NCBI GenBank assembly: GCA_013289955.1
Contig: JABCYZ010000016.1
Coordinates: 1 to 64,000, forward strand
Direction: 5' to 3'
DNA: 64,000 bases
Source of the DNA: Acidobacteriota bacterium
GTDB taxonomy: Bacteria; Acidobacteriota; Terriglobia; Acidiferrales; UBA7541
The notes beneath the pieces are model-generated. The model saw nothing but the letters and a program-made list of their open reading frames with translations. It was not told where the DNA came from and made no database searches. Both the position numbers and the translations under genes were made by a program. Shown here in pieces: positions 8,855 through 18,082 of this stretch; the stretch's first letter is position 1; each line of letters starts with the position of its first letter.

Positions 8855-10443
8855 GTACAACGGCCTCTCCGGCGGTTGGGCAACCGACCTGGCAGCCAAA
8901 GGTCAACCCATGGATCATCGGCGTCGCGGTTTCGCTGGCTGCGTTCATGGAGGCGCTCGATACCAGCATAGCGAACGTGGCACTTCCACACATTGCGGGC
9001 AGCATGGGCGCGAGCAATGATGAGAGCACGTGGGTCTTGACCAGTTACCTGGTGTCGAATGCCATTGTGCTTCCGATCAGCGGCTTCCTCGTCGGCTGGC
9101 TCGGGCGCAAGCGCTTCTTCCTGATGTGCGTCGCTTTTTTCACAGTTAGCTCGTTTTTGTGCGGCGTCGCGCCAAGCCTCGGGCTGCTGCTTCTTTTTAG
9201 GGTGCTGCAAGGCGCCTTCGGCGGAGGACTGCAGCCCATGACGCAGGCTATCCTGGCGGACACCTTCCCGCCGGAGAAACGCGGGTTGGCCTTCGCCTTG
9301 TATGGAATCACGGTCATTTGCGGTCCCGCCATTGGTCCCACGCTCGGCGGCTGGATTACCGATAACTATTCCTGGCGCTGGATTTTTTATATCAACGTTC
9401 CCGTGGGAATTCTGGCCGTCTTGCTGGTTTCTCAGCTAATCGAAGATCCGCCCTACTTGTCCCGTCTGAAAGCCAGGATGGCGAGGTTCGACTATGTTGG
9501 GTTCGCGCTGCTCACCGTCGGCGTAGGCGCCCTGCAGGTTGCGTTGGACAAGGGACAAGAGGACGATTGGTTCGGGTCGCGGTTCATTACCACACTGATC
9601 ATTCTCGCCGTCCTCGGTTTGGTGTCGCTCGTTATCTGGGAGTGGCGCCACAAGGAACCCATCGTGGATGTCCATCTGTTCACAGGGTTTAATTTTGCAA
9701 GCTGCAATCTGATGATGTTCGTGCTCGGCGCCGTTCTGTTCAGCTCAACCGTCCTGCTTCCCCAATTCTTGCAAACGCTCATGGGTTACACGGCGCAGAA
9801 GGCCGGCATGGTCATCTCGATGGCGGCTGTTCTTCTGGTCTTTCTTTTGCCGCTCGTCGGGCGCCTCGCCGGACACTTTCAGGCCCGGCATCTTCTTGCT
9901 TTCGGCTGGATCGCACTCGCCGTGGCCATGTATTTCTCATCTAAAGAGATCGATCTACTCATCAGTTTTCGTGCTGCCGCGTGGATGCGCATTTGGCAGT
10001 ACCTGCCGGTCGGATTTTTATTCGTTCCGCTCACGATGGCTGCCTATGTCGGCCTGCCGGAGTCTAAAAGCAACGCTGCGGCCGGTTTGATCAACTTCAC
10101 CCGCAATATCGGGCAGAGCGTAGGAACTTCGGCTGTGACTACCTTGCTTGCACGCCGAGGTCAATACCATCAGTCCGTTCTTGCCGAGTCCACGCGCTCC
10201 TATCGGTTCCACGCGGCCGTCGCAGGGTTGACGAGCCGTCTGACACATGTCGGTTTGAGCATGCACTCGGCCGAGCAACAAGCGCTTGCCAGAATGTACG
10301 GCGTGGTGATGGCACAGGCTCAGGCCCTCTCCTACGTCGATATCTACTGGCTGCTCGCGGTGACTTCCGCCTTGATGTTCTTCTTGTGCTTCCTGCTAGC
10401 CAAGAACCAACCCGGCAAGGGCGGCCAGCTTGCGGTGCACTGA
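8851..10443 (+). CDS. EmrB/QacA-type (DHA2) major facilitator drug exporter
   Basis: A 530-residue 14-helix MFS antiporter. The start at 8851 overlaps the EmrA-like stop by ATGA; the frame stays open further upstream, but that part lies out of frame inside the adaptor gene. Visible are the DHA2 start PWIIGVAVSLAAFMEALDTSIANVALPHI (motif D1, with LDTSIANVALPHI), motif A around GWLGRKRFF, and motif C-like GPAIGPTLGGWI. It should export drugs or other hydrophobic compounds with proton import through the EmrA-TolC conduit. The substrate is unknown. It is the last gene of the operon. Confidence 0.92.
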   Translation: MSTTASPAVGQPTWQPKVNPWIIGVAVSLAAFMEALDTSIANVALPHIAGSMGASNDESTWVLTSYLVSNAIVLPISGFLVGWLGRKRFFLMCVAFFTVSSFLCGVAPSLGLLLLFRVLQGAFGGGLQPMTQAILADTFPPEKRGLAFALYGITVICGPAIGPTLGGWITDNYSWRWIFYINVPVGILAVLLVSQLIEDPPYLSRLKARMARFDYVGFALLTVGVGALQVALDKGQEDDWFGSRFITTLIILAVLGLVSLVIWEWRHKEPIVDVHLFTGFNFASCNLMMFVLGAVLFSSTVLLPQFLQTLMGYTAQKAGMVISMAAVLLVFLLPLVGRLAGHFQARHLLAFGWIALAVAMYFSSKEIDLLISFRAAAWMRIWQYLPVGFLFVPLTMAAYVGLPESKSNAAAGLINFTRNIGQSVGTSAVTTLLARRGQYHQSVLAESTRSYRFHAAVAGLTSRLTHVGLSMHSAEQQALARMYGVVMAQAQALSYVDIYWLLAVTSALMFFLCFLLAKNQPGKGGQLAVH

Positions 10444-10614
10444 AGGTATGGGCAATGACCTTGGTTCCTAAGATCGGCATGGCGGTTCATATGCTGAGGA
10501 ATCCTCGCGGCTGGAGAAAGAATCCGTGCCGGCATTATCGGGGCAAATGTGCGGGAAGGGCCGGGGGCTCGCGGCCCCACATTCTGGCATTACGCGCTTC
10601 CTGAATCCGCTTGG

Positions 10615-11346
10615 CTAGACGAGGACCGTACCGCCATCCACCACAACGGTCTGCCCAGTAGCGAACCCTTCGTGCATCAAGAACAGATAGGCTTCAGCGA
10701 TATCCGAAGCTTCGCCGACTCGTCCAACCGGGAGGCTCTTGCCCACGCTCTCGTAGAGAAGTTCTCGTTCCGGTCCACTCATGTTCTGCCAGAGGTTCGT
10801 CCGCACGACTCCGGGAGACACTGCGTTAACCCGTATGGGTGCCAACTCGAGCGCTAGAGCGCGCGTCAGGGCTTCGACAGTTCCGCAGACACTTGCCGCA
10901 ATTGCCCATCCTTTTTGCGGGCGCTGGCCGGCGATTCCGGTTGTGAGCACGATAGAACCGTCTTTCTGGATCTGTGGACTTCCGTACTTGACCGCGGCAA
11001 GTGCAGCCCAGTAGCGCAACTCAAAGGCGCGTCGGGCCTGTTGGAGATCGGTCCTGGCAAGGTCGCACAAATGCAGGCTATCGCCGGCGGTGAATACCAA
11101 ATGATCGAAGCTGCCAAGCTTCTGAAAGAAGGTTCTAACGGCGCCTTCGTCCGAGAAGTCCACCGCCTGGCCCTCAGCTTCGCCACTGACACACTCAACG
11201 GCCTTCTCGATTCGTTCCCGATTGCTCGAGACGATGACGACCCTGGCTCCCTCTGAGGCCGCCCGCTGGGCCACCGCCAAACCAATCCCCGAGGACCCGC
11301 CCACCACGACCACCCGCTTCTGCACCAGATCGTTTCCCCGTTGCAT
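10615..11346 (-). CDS. Short-chain dehydrogenase/reductase-fold protein lacking the usual catalytic Tyr and Lys
   Basis: A 243-residue SDR. The start ATG at 11346 has AAGGAG 6 bases upstream; a longer open frame exists but lacks a ribosome site. The Rossmann motif GGSSGIG (16-22) is intact and the closing DFSDEGAV and VNAVSPGVV segments are family-typical. Where active SDRs carry YxxxK, this one has IAASV (149-153), and the catalytic Ser position is Thr (TTGIAG). It may bind NAD(P) without classical SDR catalysis, or use another mechanism. Proteins with an ASVCG segment at this site are, to my knowledge, a recurring SDR subgroup, so this is not a random mutation. It is divergent from the LysR regulator, its likely controller. 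Confidence 0.85.
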   Translation of the reverse strand: MQRGNDLVQKRVVVVGGSSGIGLAVAQRAASEGARVVIVSSNRERIEKAVECVSGEAEGQAVDFSDEGAVRTFFQKLGSFDHLVFTAGDSLHLCDLARTDLQQARRAFELRYWAALAAVKYGSPQIQKDGSIVLTTGIAGQRPQKGWAIAASVCGTVEALTRALALELAPIRVNAVSPGVVRTNLWQNMSGPERELLYESVGKSLPVGRVGEASDIAEAYLFLMHEGFATGQTVVVDGGTVLV

Positions 11347-11387
11347 GCGATTCTCCTTGTGCACCCTTCTGACGTACACCCTTACAG

Positions 11388-11405
11388 ATGGCCAGACAAC
11401 GCCAT
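11388..11405. promoter_or_regulatory. Inverted repeat between divergent SDR and LysR genes, candidate LysR site
   Basis: ATGGC, 8 bases, GCCAT forms a perfect dyad in the roughly 90-base divergent promoter region. LysR regulators usually bind dyads here and control both genes. It does not fit T-N11-A exactly, so confidence is low. Confidence 0.3.
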
Positions 11406-11434
11406 GCGGTTCATGCATAATGGTCATGGCAGCC

Positions 11435-12385
11435 ATGCGTTTAGAGAAACTACGACAGGTCGACCTGAACCTCCTGATTACCTTCGCAGCCATTGCGGAG
11501 GAGAAGAGCGTCACGGCAGCTGCATCGCGGCTCCTGCTGAGCCAGCCTGCGGTGAGCCGCGCGTTGCAGCGCGCCCGGGCGATGTTTCAGGATGACCTTC
11601 TGCTCCGGTCGCCGCGAGGCTTTGAACTCACGTTGCGGGGCCGCAAGATTCTCGAAGAGCTTGAGGGCTTACTGCCCAGGATGGAGAATCTGGTTACGCC
11701 GAACGCGTTCGATCCAACGCGGGAGAAGAGCCACTTCCGCATTTCAGGCCCTGACAACGTCTGCACGGTTGTGGTCCCTCGCTTGTGCCGGCAATATGCC
11801 AACGGACGCTACCAGGCGCAGTTTGAGTTCCTTCCCTGGCAGAGCGGCATCGCGGAACTGGTGGAGCACGGACAAGTCGATCTTGTTCTGCACATTGATG
11901 ACGGACTCCTGCCGTCACACTTTCACTCAGAAAGGCTTTATCGGGAGGATTGGATTTGCGCCGTCGCGCGTCGGAGCCGCTTTGGCGACCGGCTGTCGCT
12001 GAAGCAGTACTTGGCGGCCAGCCATATCGTTGTATCTACCTATGCCGGTGTGCAAACGATCCCGGACAAGCAGCTGGCGGCTGTCGGCGCCAAACGCAGC
12101 TCCTATATTCGAGTGCCTTACTTCGGGGTGGCCCTAGCATGCCTTCCCGGAACCGAACTCGTTCTCACCGTAACCAGCGGTATGCACTCAGCCATCAGAG
12201 GAAACCGCGAGTTGCGCGTTGTCGAAGCACCACGCGAATTGCATCCGTTTCATTTCCTGATGGCCTGGCATCCGAGACTCAACAGCGATCCGCGTCACGT
12301 GTGGCTGCGCGAGGCAATGCGAGCAACAACTGCGAATCTCCATGCAAATCCCTTGACGCGATCGAACATTAGTATCACAATGTGA
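11435..12385 (+). CDS. LysR-family transcriptional regulator
   Basis: A 316-residue regulator with an N-terminal winged helix-turn-helix (DLNLLITFAAIAEE, then ASRLLLSQPAVSRALQRAR) and a C-terminal substrate-binding fold. The ATG at 11435 puts DLNLL at residue 9, as usual for the family; in-frame ATGs at 11426 and 11420 are alternatives, and none has a clear ribosome site. It is divergent from the SDR gene. The TGA stop overlaps the GTG start of the PadR gene (GTGA), so two regulators of different families sit in one transcription unit. The inducer is unknown. Confidence 0.88.
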   Translation: MRLEKLRQVDLNLLITFAAIAEEKSVTAAASRLLLSQPAVSRALQRARAMFQDDLLLRSPRGFELTLRGRKILEELEGLLPRMENLVTPNAFDPTREKSHFRISGPDNVCTVVVPRLCRQYANGRYQAQFEFLPWQSGIAELVEHGQVDLVLHIDDGLLPSHFHSERLYREDWICAVARRSRFGDRLSLKQYLAASHIVVSTYAGVQTIPDKQLAAVGAKRSSYIRVPYFGVALACLPGTELVLTVTSGMHSAIRGNRELRVVEAPRELHPFHFLMAWHPRLNSDPRHVWLREAMRATTANLHANPLTRSNISITM

Positions 12386-12390
12386 TTCTA
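12370..12390. promoter_or_regulatory. 21-bp palindrome over the LysR stop/PadR start, candidate PadR operator
   Basis: TAGTATCACA, A, TGTGATTCTA. The arms match at 9 of 10 positions around a central A. It covers the last LysR codons and the GTG start of padR. PadR proteins bind dyads of similar size and often repress their own genes, so autoregulation by roadblock or translational masking is a reasonable inference. Confidence 0.45.
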
Positions 12391-12723
12391 ATCATGCTTG
12401 GCGAATTCGAATATTTGTTGATCACCGCTGCTGCCGGGCTTGGAGAGGAAGCCTACGGCGCGGCGATTCGCGAAGAAATCGAAGCGACGACGGGACGAAA
12501 GTGCTCGATTGGCGCGCTCTATACAACCATCGATCGTCTCGAAACAAAAGGTCTGCTGAAAACCTGGATGGGCGATGCCACGCCGCAACGGGGTGGCCGC
12601 GCCAAGCGCATGGTCCGCGTGACGCCCAAGGGTGTGTCAGCCGCGAAGGCCTTCTACGATGCGGTGACGCGCGTGAGCCGAGGAGCGTCATGGGTGACGA
12701 ACCGAACGGGGAGCGCCTCATGA
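12382..12723 (+). CDS. PadR-family transcriptional regulator
   Basis: A 113-residue PadR winged helix protein: start LGEFEYLLITAAAGLGEEAYG, middle GRKCSIGALYTTIDRLETKGLL (recognition helix GALYTTIDRLE), and wing RGGRAKRMVRVTPKG. The start is taken as GTG 12382, coupled to the LysR stop; an ATG at 12394 would also work. The C-terminal dimerisation helix is short, as in the PadR_s1 type. Its stop overlaps the start of the membrane-protein gene as ATGA. PadR genes coupled to such membrane-protein or permease genes are common in Acidobacteriota. Confidence 0.88.
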   Translation: MILIMLGEFEYLLITAAAGLGEEAYGAAIREEIEATTGRKCSIGALYTTIDRLETKGLLKTWMGDATPQRGGRAKRMVRVTPKGVSAAKAFYDAVTRVSRGASWVTNRTGSAS

Positions 12724-13499
12724 AGAGCACCGGCTGGGCCCTGGTCGAGGCCGCTGCCCGACTGCTGGCGCGCGACGAGCGCGAAGCCGTCCTGGGCGAT
12801 TTGGTTGAGAGCAAGGAAAACGCTTGGCAAGGGCTGCTGGGCGTGCTCGGCCTGGTTTTCCGGGGCCAAGCGCTCCCTTGGAAGAGCTGGCGGCCATGGC
12901 TCGCGGGATTCGGAGTGGCACTTCCAAGCAGCTTTCTCCTTATGGGGTTCTCGCTGTCTGTCAGCTGGAGCTATCTGACCATACGATGCCCCGAGCTTCT
13001 CCGGAAGTCGTCCCTGACACTTGGCTCCGGGTCCCTGGTATTGCTGTGCCAGGCACTCCTTCTGATCGGCTGGTCCTGGACGGGCGGTTTTGTGGTCGGA
13101 TCGTTGTCGCGGCGGACTCTTTGGGCCAGCACGTTACTTTGCTATTCGCCGTGCCTGTTTTGTTTGTCGAGATTCCGTGTGGAGTCCCTATCGAGGTTTT
13201 GCCTGCTTCTCTTTTTGTTGCCCGCCATCTGGGGAGTTCACCAGGGTTTGCGAATCTCGAGGCTGAAGCGGAACTGGGCCATGATACTGGCCATAACCAT
13301 CACCGGATTGATGCTTCTAGGCTGGAGCAGCAGAGCTCATCACTGGTGGGCACCGCCGCGGTGGACACTCGACTGGGCGTTGTGCGGGCCAGCGTGGTAT
13401 CTGGTCGCAACTGCACGGAGAGCGACCTCAAAGGCTGGATGGGGAGGCAGCGATGGCCTGTGGAGCGAGCAGCGGGAACAACAAACAGGAATGCCGTAG
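12720..13499 (+). CDS. PadR-linked integral membrane protein of unknown function
   Basis: A 259-residue protein. The N-terminal soluble part (about 1-45) has ARLLARDEREAVLGDLVE, similar to the prefix found on PadR-associated permeases of Acidobacteriota. After that come about six hydrophobic segments (for example FGVALPSSFLLMGFSLSVSW and LCQALLLIGWSWTGGFVVG). No transport or enzyme motif is visible. The ATG at 12720 overlaps the PadR stop, so the longer frame from 12501 inside padR is not the start. It is probably controlled by the coupled PadR regulator. Confidence 0.7.
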   Translation: MKSTGWALVEAAARLLARDEREAVLGDLVESKENAWQGLLGVLGLVFRGQALPWKSWRPWLAGFGVALPSSFLLMGFSLSVSWSYLTIRCPELLRKSSLTLGSGSLVLLCQALLLIGWSWTGGFVVGSLSRRTLWASTLLCYSPCLFCLSRFRVESLSRFCLLLFLLPAIWGVHQGLRISRLKRNWAMILAITITGLMLLGWSSRAHHWWAPPRWTLDWALCGPAWYLVATARRATSKAGWGGSDGLWSEQREQQTGMP

Positions 13500-13556
13500 A
13501 CGCAAAAGTCATGACCAAGGATTGAGTGAGGCGCGCCTTGTTCAGTGGGGGAAGAT

Positions 13557-14081
13557 ATGCCGAGTGAACTCACATTGACCGTGAACGGCGCGAAGCAGGT
13601 TGTGTCCGCGGCGCCGGAAACGCCTCTGATCTTCGTGCTGCGCAATGAACTGAAATTAAGTGGTCCTCGGCTGGGATGCGGGATGGCGCAGTGTGGCTCG
13701 TGTTCTGTGCTGCTTGATGGAGAGGAAATTCGCACATGCATCACGCCGGTTTCTTACGCCGTGGGCAAGCAAGTGACGACGATTGAAGGATTGCGCGCGG
13801 TTTGGGCCATAGAGAAGAAGTTGAGCGCGGCGGAAGCGGCGAAAACACTGCATCCCGTACAGCAGGCGTGGATTGACGAACAGGTCCCGCAGTGCGGCTA
13901 TTGCCAGAGCGGGATGATGATCGCCGCGGTGGAATTGCTGGCCAGGAATCCGAATCCAACCATCGCGCAAATCAAGGATACATTCACGAACAAGCCGCCG
14001 TCACCGCATCTGTGCCGCTGCGGCACTTACGCGGCGATCATCGATGCCGTGCAACGCGCCGCCAGGGCCATGAAGGCCTGA
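13557..14081 (+). CDS. iorA: [2Fe-2S] subunit of a molybdenum hydroxylase (isoquinoline 1-oxidoreductase alpha type)
   Basis: A 174-residue xanthine-oxidase-family small subunit. The plant-type ferredoxin cysteines are in LGCGMAQCGSCSVLL and the Cys of EIRTC. The second cluster cysteines are in QCGYCQSGMM and LCRCGTY. It passes electrons from the Mo site in the next gene's product to an acceptor. The ATG at 13557 follows GGGGGAAG at good spacing. It forms an operon with the large subunit 14 bases downstream. No FAD subunit or cytochrome gene is adjacent, as in the two-subunit Ior type. The symbol reflects family; the substrate may be another N-heterocycle or aldehyde. Confidence 0.85.
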   Translation: MPSELTLTVNGAKQVVSAAPETPLIFVLRNELKLSGPRLGCGMAQCGSCSVLLDGEEIRTCITPVSYAVGKQVTTIEGLRAVWAIEKKLSAAEAAKTLHPVQQAWIDEQVPQCGYCQSGMMIAAVELLARNPNPTIAQIKDTFTNKPPSPHLCRCGTYAAIIDAVQRAARAMKA

Positions 14082-14095
14082 AGGGAGGGAATGCC

Positions 14096-16441
14096 ATGAC
14101 CTTGAAAACGGAAATGTCCAGCGATTCGCCAGTCATGTCCTTCGCAACGACGCTCACGCGGCGCGGCTTCGTCAAAATGGGCGGCGCTTTATTTGTTTCG
14201 GTCTCCATTCCGGGTGGATTTCGCGCAGAGACTGCCGAAAGACAAGCTTCGACTGAGACAAACCAACTCAACCCGACATTGCTGGCGTCGTGGCTCGAGA
14301 TCCGAAGCGACAACACGATTCTGATGCGCACGGGCCGGACCGAGACGGGTACCGGAATGAGCGGGTATTACACGCAGGCGATTGCCGAGGAATTGAGCGT
14401 CCGGCCGGAAACGATCTCGCTCGTGATGGGCGACACGGACCGGACGCCGGACGGTGGATACTCTGCCGGTTTCCTGAGCGGAATGACCAACGTTCGCAAG
14501 GTCGCCGCGTACACGTATCAAGCGCTGCTGGGGCTGGCGGCAACGCAACTCGGCATGCCCGTCGAAAATCTCAGTGTCGTGGATGGCGTCATCTCCGGCG
14601 GCGGAAAGAGCATCCGTTACGGACAGCTTGTTGAGGGGCAGCACCTTGACTTGAAGATTCCCGTCACCGGCGAGCTTCTGAAGGCCGCCCCGGGGAAATG
14701 GGTCGGCGTGGAAGGGCTGGACGGCCTCACGGTGACCGGCGACCCGCCGATGAGGCCGCTCAATCAGTGCAAGGTGATGGGGACATCTTTTCCTGTGCCG
14801 GGAATTCCCGACAAAGTGACCGGCAAAACCCAATGGAGCTGCGACGTCACGTTGCCCGGAATGCTTCACGCTCGCATGATTCGCCCCGCAACGCTTGGTT
14901 CAACGCTGATTTCTGTTGGCACAATGGACAAGAAGCAGTTTCCCGCCGCAGAAATCGTGAAGAAGGGTAATCTCCTTGCCGTCGTTTCTCCCAACGAATG
15001 GGAAGCCATTAGCGCGTCGCGCGCCGTTGCCGCCGGAACGAAGTGGACCGACTGGGCCGGGCTGCCGGGCAGCGAGAACGTCACGAAGACACTTCGCGCG
15101 TACAAATGGAACGCGCCCTCGGAAAGCCGCGGAAAACCCGCCGACGTCACCAGTGCGCTGGCGAACGCTGCGAAAAAAATTTCTGTGTCCTACGAACAGC
15201 CTTATGTGAGGCACGCGCCCATTGGCCCGTTCGTCGCTGTCGCCGATGTTCGCAGTGACGGCAGTGCCACCGTGTGGACGCATTCGGCCCAGTCGCAGGG
15301 CCTGCGTGCACGCATTGCGTATATGCTGGGAACCACACCGGAGCAAGTCGTAGTCCGGTGGCTGGATCACTCCGGCCAATACGGACGCACAACGTTCGGC
15401 GGCGATGGCGCAGAAAGTGATGCAGTAATTCTCTCGCAATTGACTCAGAAACCCGTGCGCGTCCAATGGACCCTGGAGGAGGATATGAAGTGGTCGAGTG
15501 TCTCTCCAGCCTGGGTATCCGACATCCAGGCAGGTCTCGATCCGAGCGGCCACCTGACCGCGTTGCACAGCGTGTTTTACTCCCCCCATATGTTCGATCC
15601 GCGCCCCATAGGAGCCCTTCTTGCTGGAATGCCTTGCAGCGCGTCAGAACCTGGCGGATGGGTCGCTACGGAATGGGTCTATGACAAAATTCAAAACAGG
15701 CTGGAAGATGCCTACGGAATGCCGAACCTCGGAGCGGAGACGGCATCGGGTGGATTGCGTGGCAATATCATGCGCACACCGGGACAGCGACAGCAGAATT
15801 TTGCTTTGGAAGGATTGATCAACGAAGCGGCAGCTGCGGCAAATGCGGATCCCGTTCAATTCCGTTTGGATCACACAACCGACGAGCGGTTGATCAACAT
15901 TCTCAAAGCCACCGCCCAGGCCGCAGGCTGGGAACGGCGATCTTCGCCCGGCCCGCAGGCGCGAAAAACGGGACGCACTCCCGTGAATGGTCGCGGGGTG
16001 TGCGCCATGCGTCGCGAAAACGCGTATTGGGTAGGCATCGCCGAAATTACGGTTGTACCGGATACGGGCGTCATACATGTATCAAGGTTCACCATCGGTG
16101 GCGAACCAGGAAAAATCATTAATCCACGCCAATTCGGCCTTTGCATGAAAAGCGGCGTCGCCATGGGCCTCAGCGAAGCGTTGAAAGAGGAAGTCACCTT
16201 CGATAAATCAAAAGTGACCAGCACGAATTGGGATCGCTACAAAATTCTCACCATGGAAGAAATGCCCGAAATTAAAATTGTCACTCTCTCGCGAGACGAC
16301 AAACAGTTCGGCGGGGGCTCGGAAGGCGCCAATGCCGTCTGTCCTCCGGCAGTCACGGCGGCGTTCTTCGACGCTACCGGCATCCAGGCTCACCGTATTC
16401 CCTTGACTCCCTCGTACGTGACGACTCTGCTTAAAAGCTAG
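14096..16441 (+). CDS. iorB: Tat-exported molybdopterin-binding large subunit of a molybdenum hydroxylase (IorB type)
   Basis: A 781-residue protein with a twin-arginine signal (TLTRRGFVKMGGALFVSVSI), so it acts in the periplasm, probably carrying the small subunit with it. The aldehyde-oxidase/IorB halves are recognisable: RTGRTETGTGMSGYYTQAIAEE, SQSQ-like HSAQSQGLRARIA, and the C-terminal GGGSEGANAVCPPAVTAAFF, where the Glu corresponds to the catalytic base of the family. The start at 14096 has GGGAGGGA upstream; the longer frame from 13892 runs inside the small-subunit gene. The cofactor is expected to be a molybdopterin cytosine dinucleotide type, from family knowledge. Confidence 0.88.
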   Translation: MTLKTEMSSDSPVMSFATTLTRRGFVKMGGALFVSVSIPGGFRAETAERQASTETNQLNPTLLASWLEIRSDNTILMRTGRTETGTGMSGYYTQAIAEELSVRPETISLVMGDTDRTPDGGYSAGFLSGMTNVRKVAAYTYQALLGLAATQLGMPVENLSVVDGVISGGGKSIRYGQLVEGQHLDLKIPVTGELLKAAPGKWVGVEGLDGLTVTGDPPMRPLNQCKVMGTSFPVPGIPDKVTGKTQWSCDVTLPGMLHARMIRPATLGSTLISVGTMDKKQFPAAEIVKKGNLLAVVSPNEWEAISASRAVAAGTKWTDWAGLPGSENVTKTLRAYKWNAPSESRGKPADVTSALANAAKKISVSYEQPYVRHAPIGPFVAVADVRSDGSATVWTHSAQSQGLRARIAYMLGTTPEQVVVRWLDHSGQYGRTTFGGDGAESDAVILSQLTQKPVRVQWTLEEDMKWSSVSPAWVSDIQAGLDPSGHLTALHSVFYSPHMFDPRPIGALLAGMPCSASEPGGWVATEWVYDKIQNRLEDAYGMPNLGAETASGGLRGNIMRTPGQRQQNFALEGLINEAAAAANADPVQFRLDHTTDERLINILKATAQAAGWERRSSPGPQARKTGRTPVNGRGVCAMRRENAYWVGIAEITVVPDTGVIHVSRFTIGGEPGKIINPRQFGLCMKSGVAMGLSEALKEEVTFDKSKVTSTNWDRYKILTMEEMPEIKIVTLSRDDKQFGGGSEGANAVCPPAVTAAFFDATGIQAHRIPLTPSYVTTLLKS

Positions 16442-16696
16442 TGCAGGACACCCTAACCAGCAACCCGACTTCTGAGAATCAAGCAAATTGCTTTCCGGTA
16501 GTCCGGAAGGTTCTAGCCGCTTGGCGCCACAATTCCCCCAGGAAAGCCGTCCGCGGATTCACAGCAGGCAGCTTCTCCTCTCTCCACCGAGAGCGCATGG
16601 ATGAAAACACAACGAATACGACGAGATACCTGATGGATCCCGCCAAGCGGCTCTGCGCGCCGCCGGAAATAGCTTAGAATACGGCCGGGAGGTATT

Positions 16697-17404
16697 ATGC
16701 CCGTCCCTCAGACGCTTTCACCTGCCCGGGAGCTTGTCGCTACCAATGCGGCTCATTTTCCTAACGAGAGTGCGGTATACCGCACGGCTCGAAATGCACT
16801 GCTGGTCGAGGAAATCGAGCTGCGCCGCCACATCGAGCGCGTAGCAGCCCAGCGGCGCGCGCTGCCCGACGGTGGGAAGGTCCCGCACGAATTCGAGTTC
16901 GTCTCCGAAACTGGTCCCATTCGCTTTTCGAGCCTGTTTGGCAATAAAGACACACTGATGGTTTACAGCATGATGTACGGTCCAGAACGCAAAGGACCGT
17001 GTCCCATGTGCACATCTTTTTTGAGCTCCTGGAATGGCAGCGCAGTCAATCTGTCTGAACGTTCCGCAATCGCCGTTACCGCGCGCTCGCCCATTGAGCG
17101 GCTGGTGGAATTTAAGAAACACCGCGGCTTCCGGAACCTCCCCTTTGTCTCCGACGTGTCCGGCGATTACACACGCTCCTACGTCAATCCCAGCGACGCC
17201 GACGTACCAGGCTTCAGTGTTTTCACCCGACGTAACGGAACGGTTTACCACTTCTATTCCGGCGAGATGAGCGGCGCGATGGCCGACCCCGGGCAGGATC
17301 CGCGCGGTGCCCCGGACCTCGACCCTCTTTGGCTGATGTTGGATCTGACGCCGGAAGGTCGCGGCACGGAATGGTACCCGAAGCTCGAGTACGATCACAA
17401 ATAG
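16697..17404 (+). CDS. DUF899-family thioredoxin-like protein
   Basis: A 235-residue DUF899 protein: an N-terminal helical part (VEEIELRRHIERVAAQRRALP), FSSLFGNKDTLMVYSMM, then GPCPMCTSFLSSW with a CxxC pair, and a C-terminal part close to thioredoxin-like folds. The family function is unestablished; a redox role is suggested by the fold and the CPMC motif. The start ATG follows GGGAGG at 7 bases. It stands alone, with about 255 bases of empty sequence before it. Confidence 0.8.
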   Translation: MPVPQTLSPARELVATNAAHFPNESAVYRTARNALLVEEIELRRHIERVAAQRRALPDGGKVPHEFEFVSETGPIRFSSLFGNKDTLMVYSMMYGPERKGPCPMCTSFLSSWNGSAVNLSERSAIAVTARSPIERLVEFKKHRGFRNLPFVSDVSGDYTRSYVNPSDADVPGFSVFTRRNGTVYHFYSGEMSGAMADPGQDPRGAPDLDPLWLMLDLTPEGRGTEWYPKLEYDHK

Positions 17405-17539
17405 CCGGAGAGGTCCTTTCGCGAAAGGCCTGCATGGTTTAGTGCATCGGGCGCCTGCAGAGGGGAAGGTTGCACGATTTGCCCGTGGCGACGTGCGTCA
17501 AGGTGCAAAGGTACAAAATAATTTGTCCTCGCGATCCGA

Positions 17540-18082
17540 TTACTTGGAAAGCTTTCGCAGCAGGGCCATCCCTTCGGAATCGTCCAGGATGTTTTTGCCG
17601 TTCAGCAAGGCAACCAGTTCGCCGACGATTTTCCGGAGTTCCCGAAGTTCAACATCGGAGCTCTTTGCGGTCTCGCGTTGCAGAAAGACGTTCGGCTGCT
17701 CCTCCTGATCCATTCCGCCGCCGCTCAATTCGTGCAGCCAGGAGCCGAGGACTCGGAGTTGATCGGGCTCTGCCGTCGTGAACAACAGACCCATGCCCAT
17801 ACCCATCTTTGCATAGACGACCTTGGCCTGGGTCTTGAACGATTGATTGTCTCTGGTAACCGTGAGCGTGACGGCAGCGCCTTTCGCAAACGGATTGATG
17901 GTGTCCACGTAGCAGCCGTTCCTGCTGATATCGGAAAGCCGGCCCATAATTCGGGTATCCGCCTGAAGATCGAGGGCTTCCACGGCGGGAGAAAAGGGAA
18001 ACCGGGGACAGCTGCGTTTTTCGATCTCCTCACAGGAAGCAAGAGGCGGTTGGCCATGCACGGTTTTGTTAAGCAGTCCCAT
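17540..18082 (-). CDS. PilZ-domain protein, probable c-di-GMP effector
   Basis: A 180-residue protein with a PilZ domain at about 20-115. Both c-di-GMP-binding motifs are present: RSCPR (RxxxR) and DISRNG (DxSxxG). The C-terminal 50 residues look helical and lack a known domain. It lies last in a minus-strand run of GGDEF/EAL and response-regulator genes, about 105 bases after the 705-residue GGDEF-EAL gene, so it is likely the read-out of this signalling block. The output partner is not apparent. Confidence 0.85.
   Translation of the reverse strand: MGLLNKTVHGQPPLASCEEIEKRSCPRFPFSPAVEALDLQADTRIMGRLSDISRNGCYVDTINPFAKGAAVTLTVTRDNQSFKTQAKVVYAKMGMGMGLLFTTAEPDQLRVLGSWLHELSGGGMDQEEQPNVFLQRETAKSSDVELRELRKIVGELVALLNGKNILDDSEGMALLRKLSK

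Noticed and set aside
17411..17431. Hairpin CCTTTCGCGAAAGG after the DUF899 gene as a terminator
   Set aside because: The stem is good but no T-tract follows, so I do not call it an intrinsic terminator.
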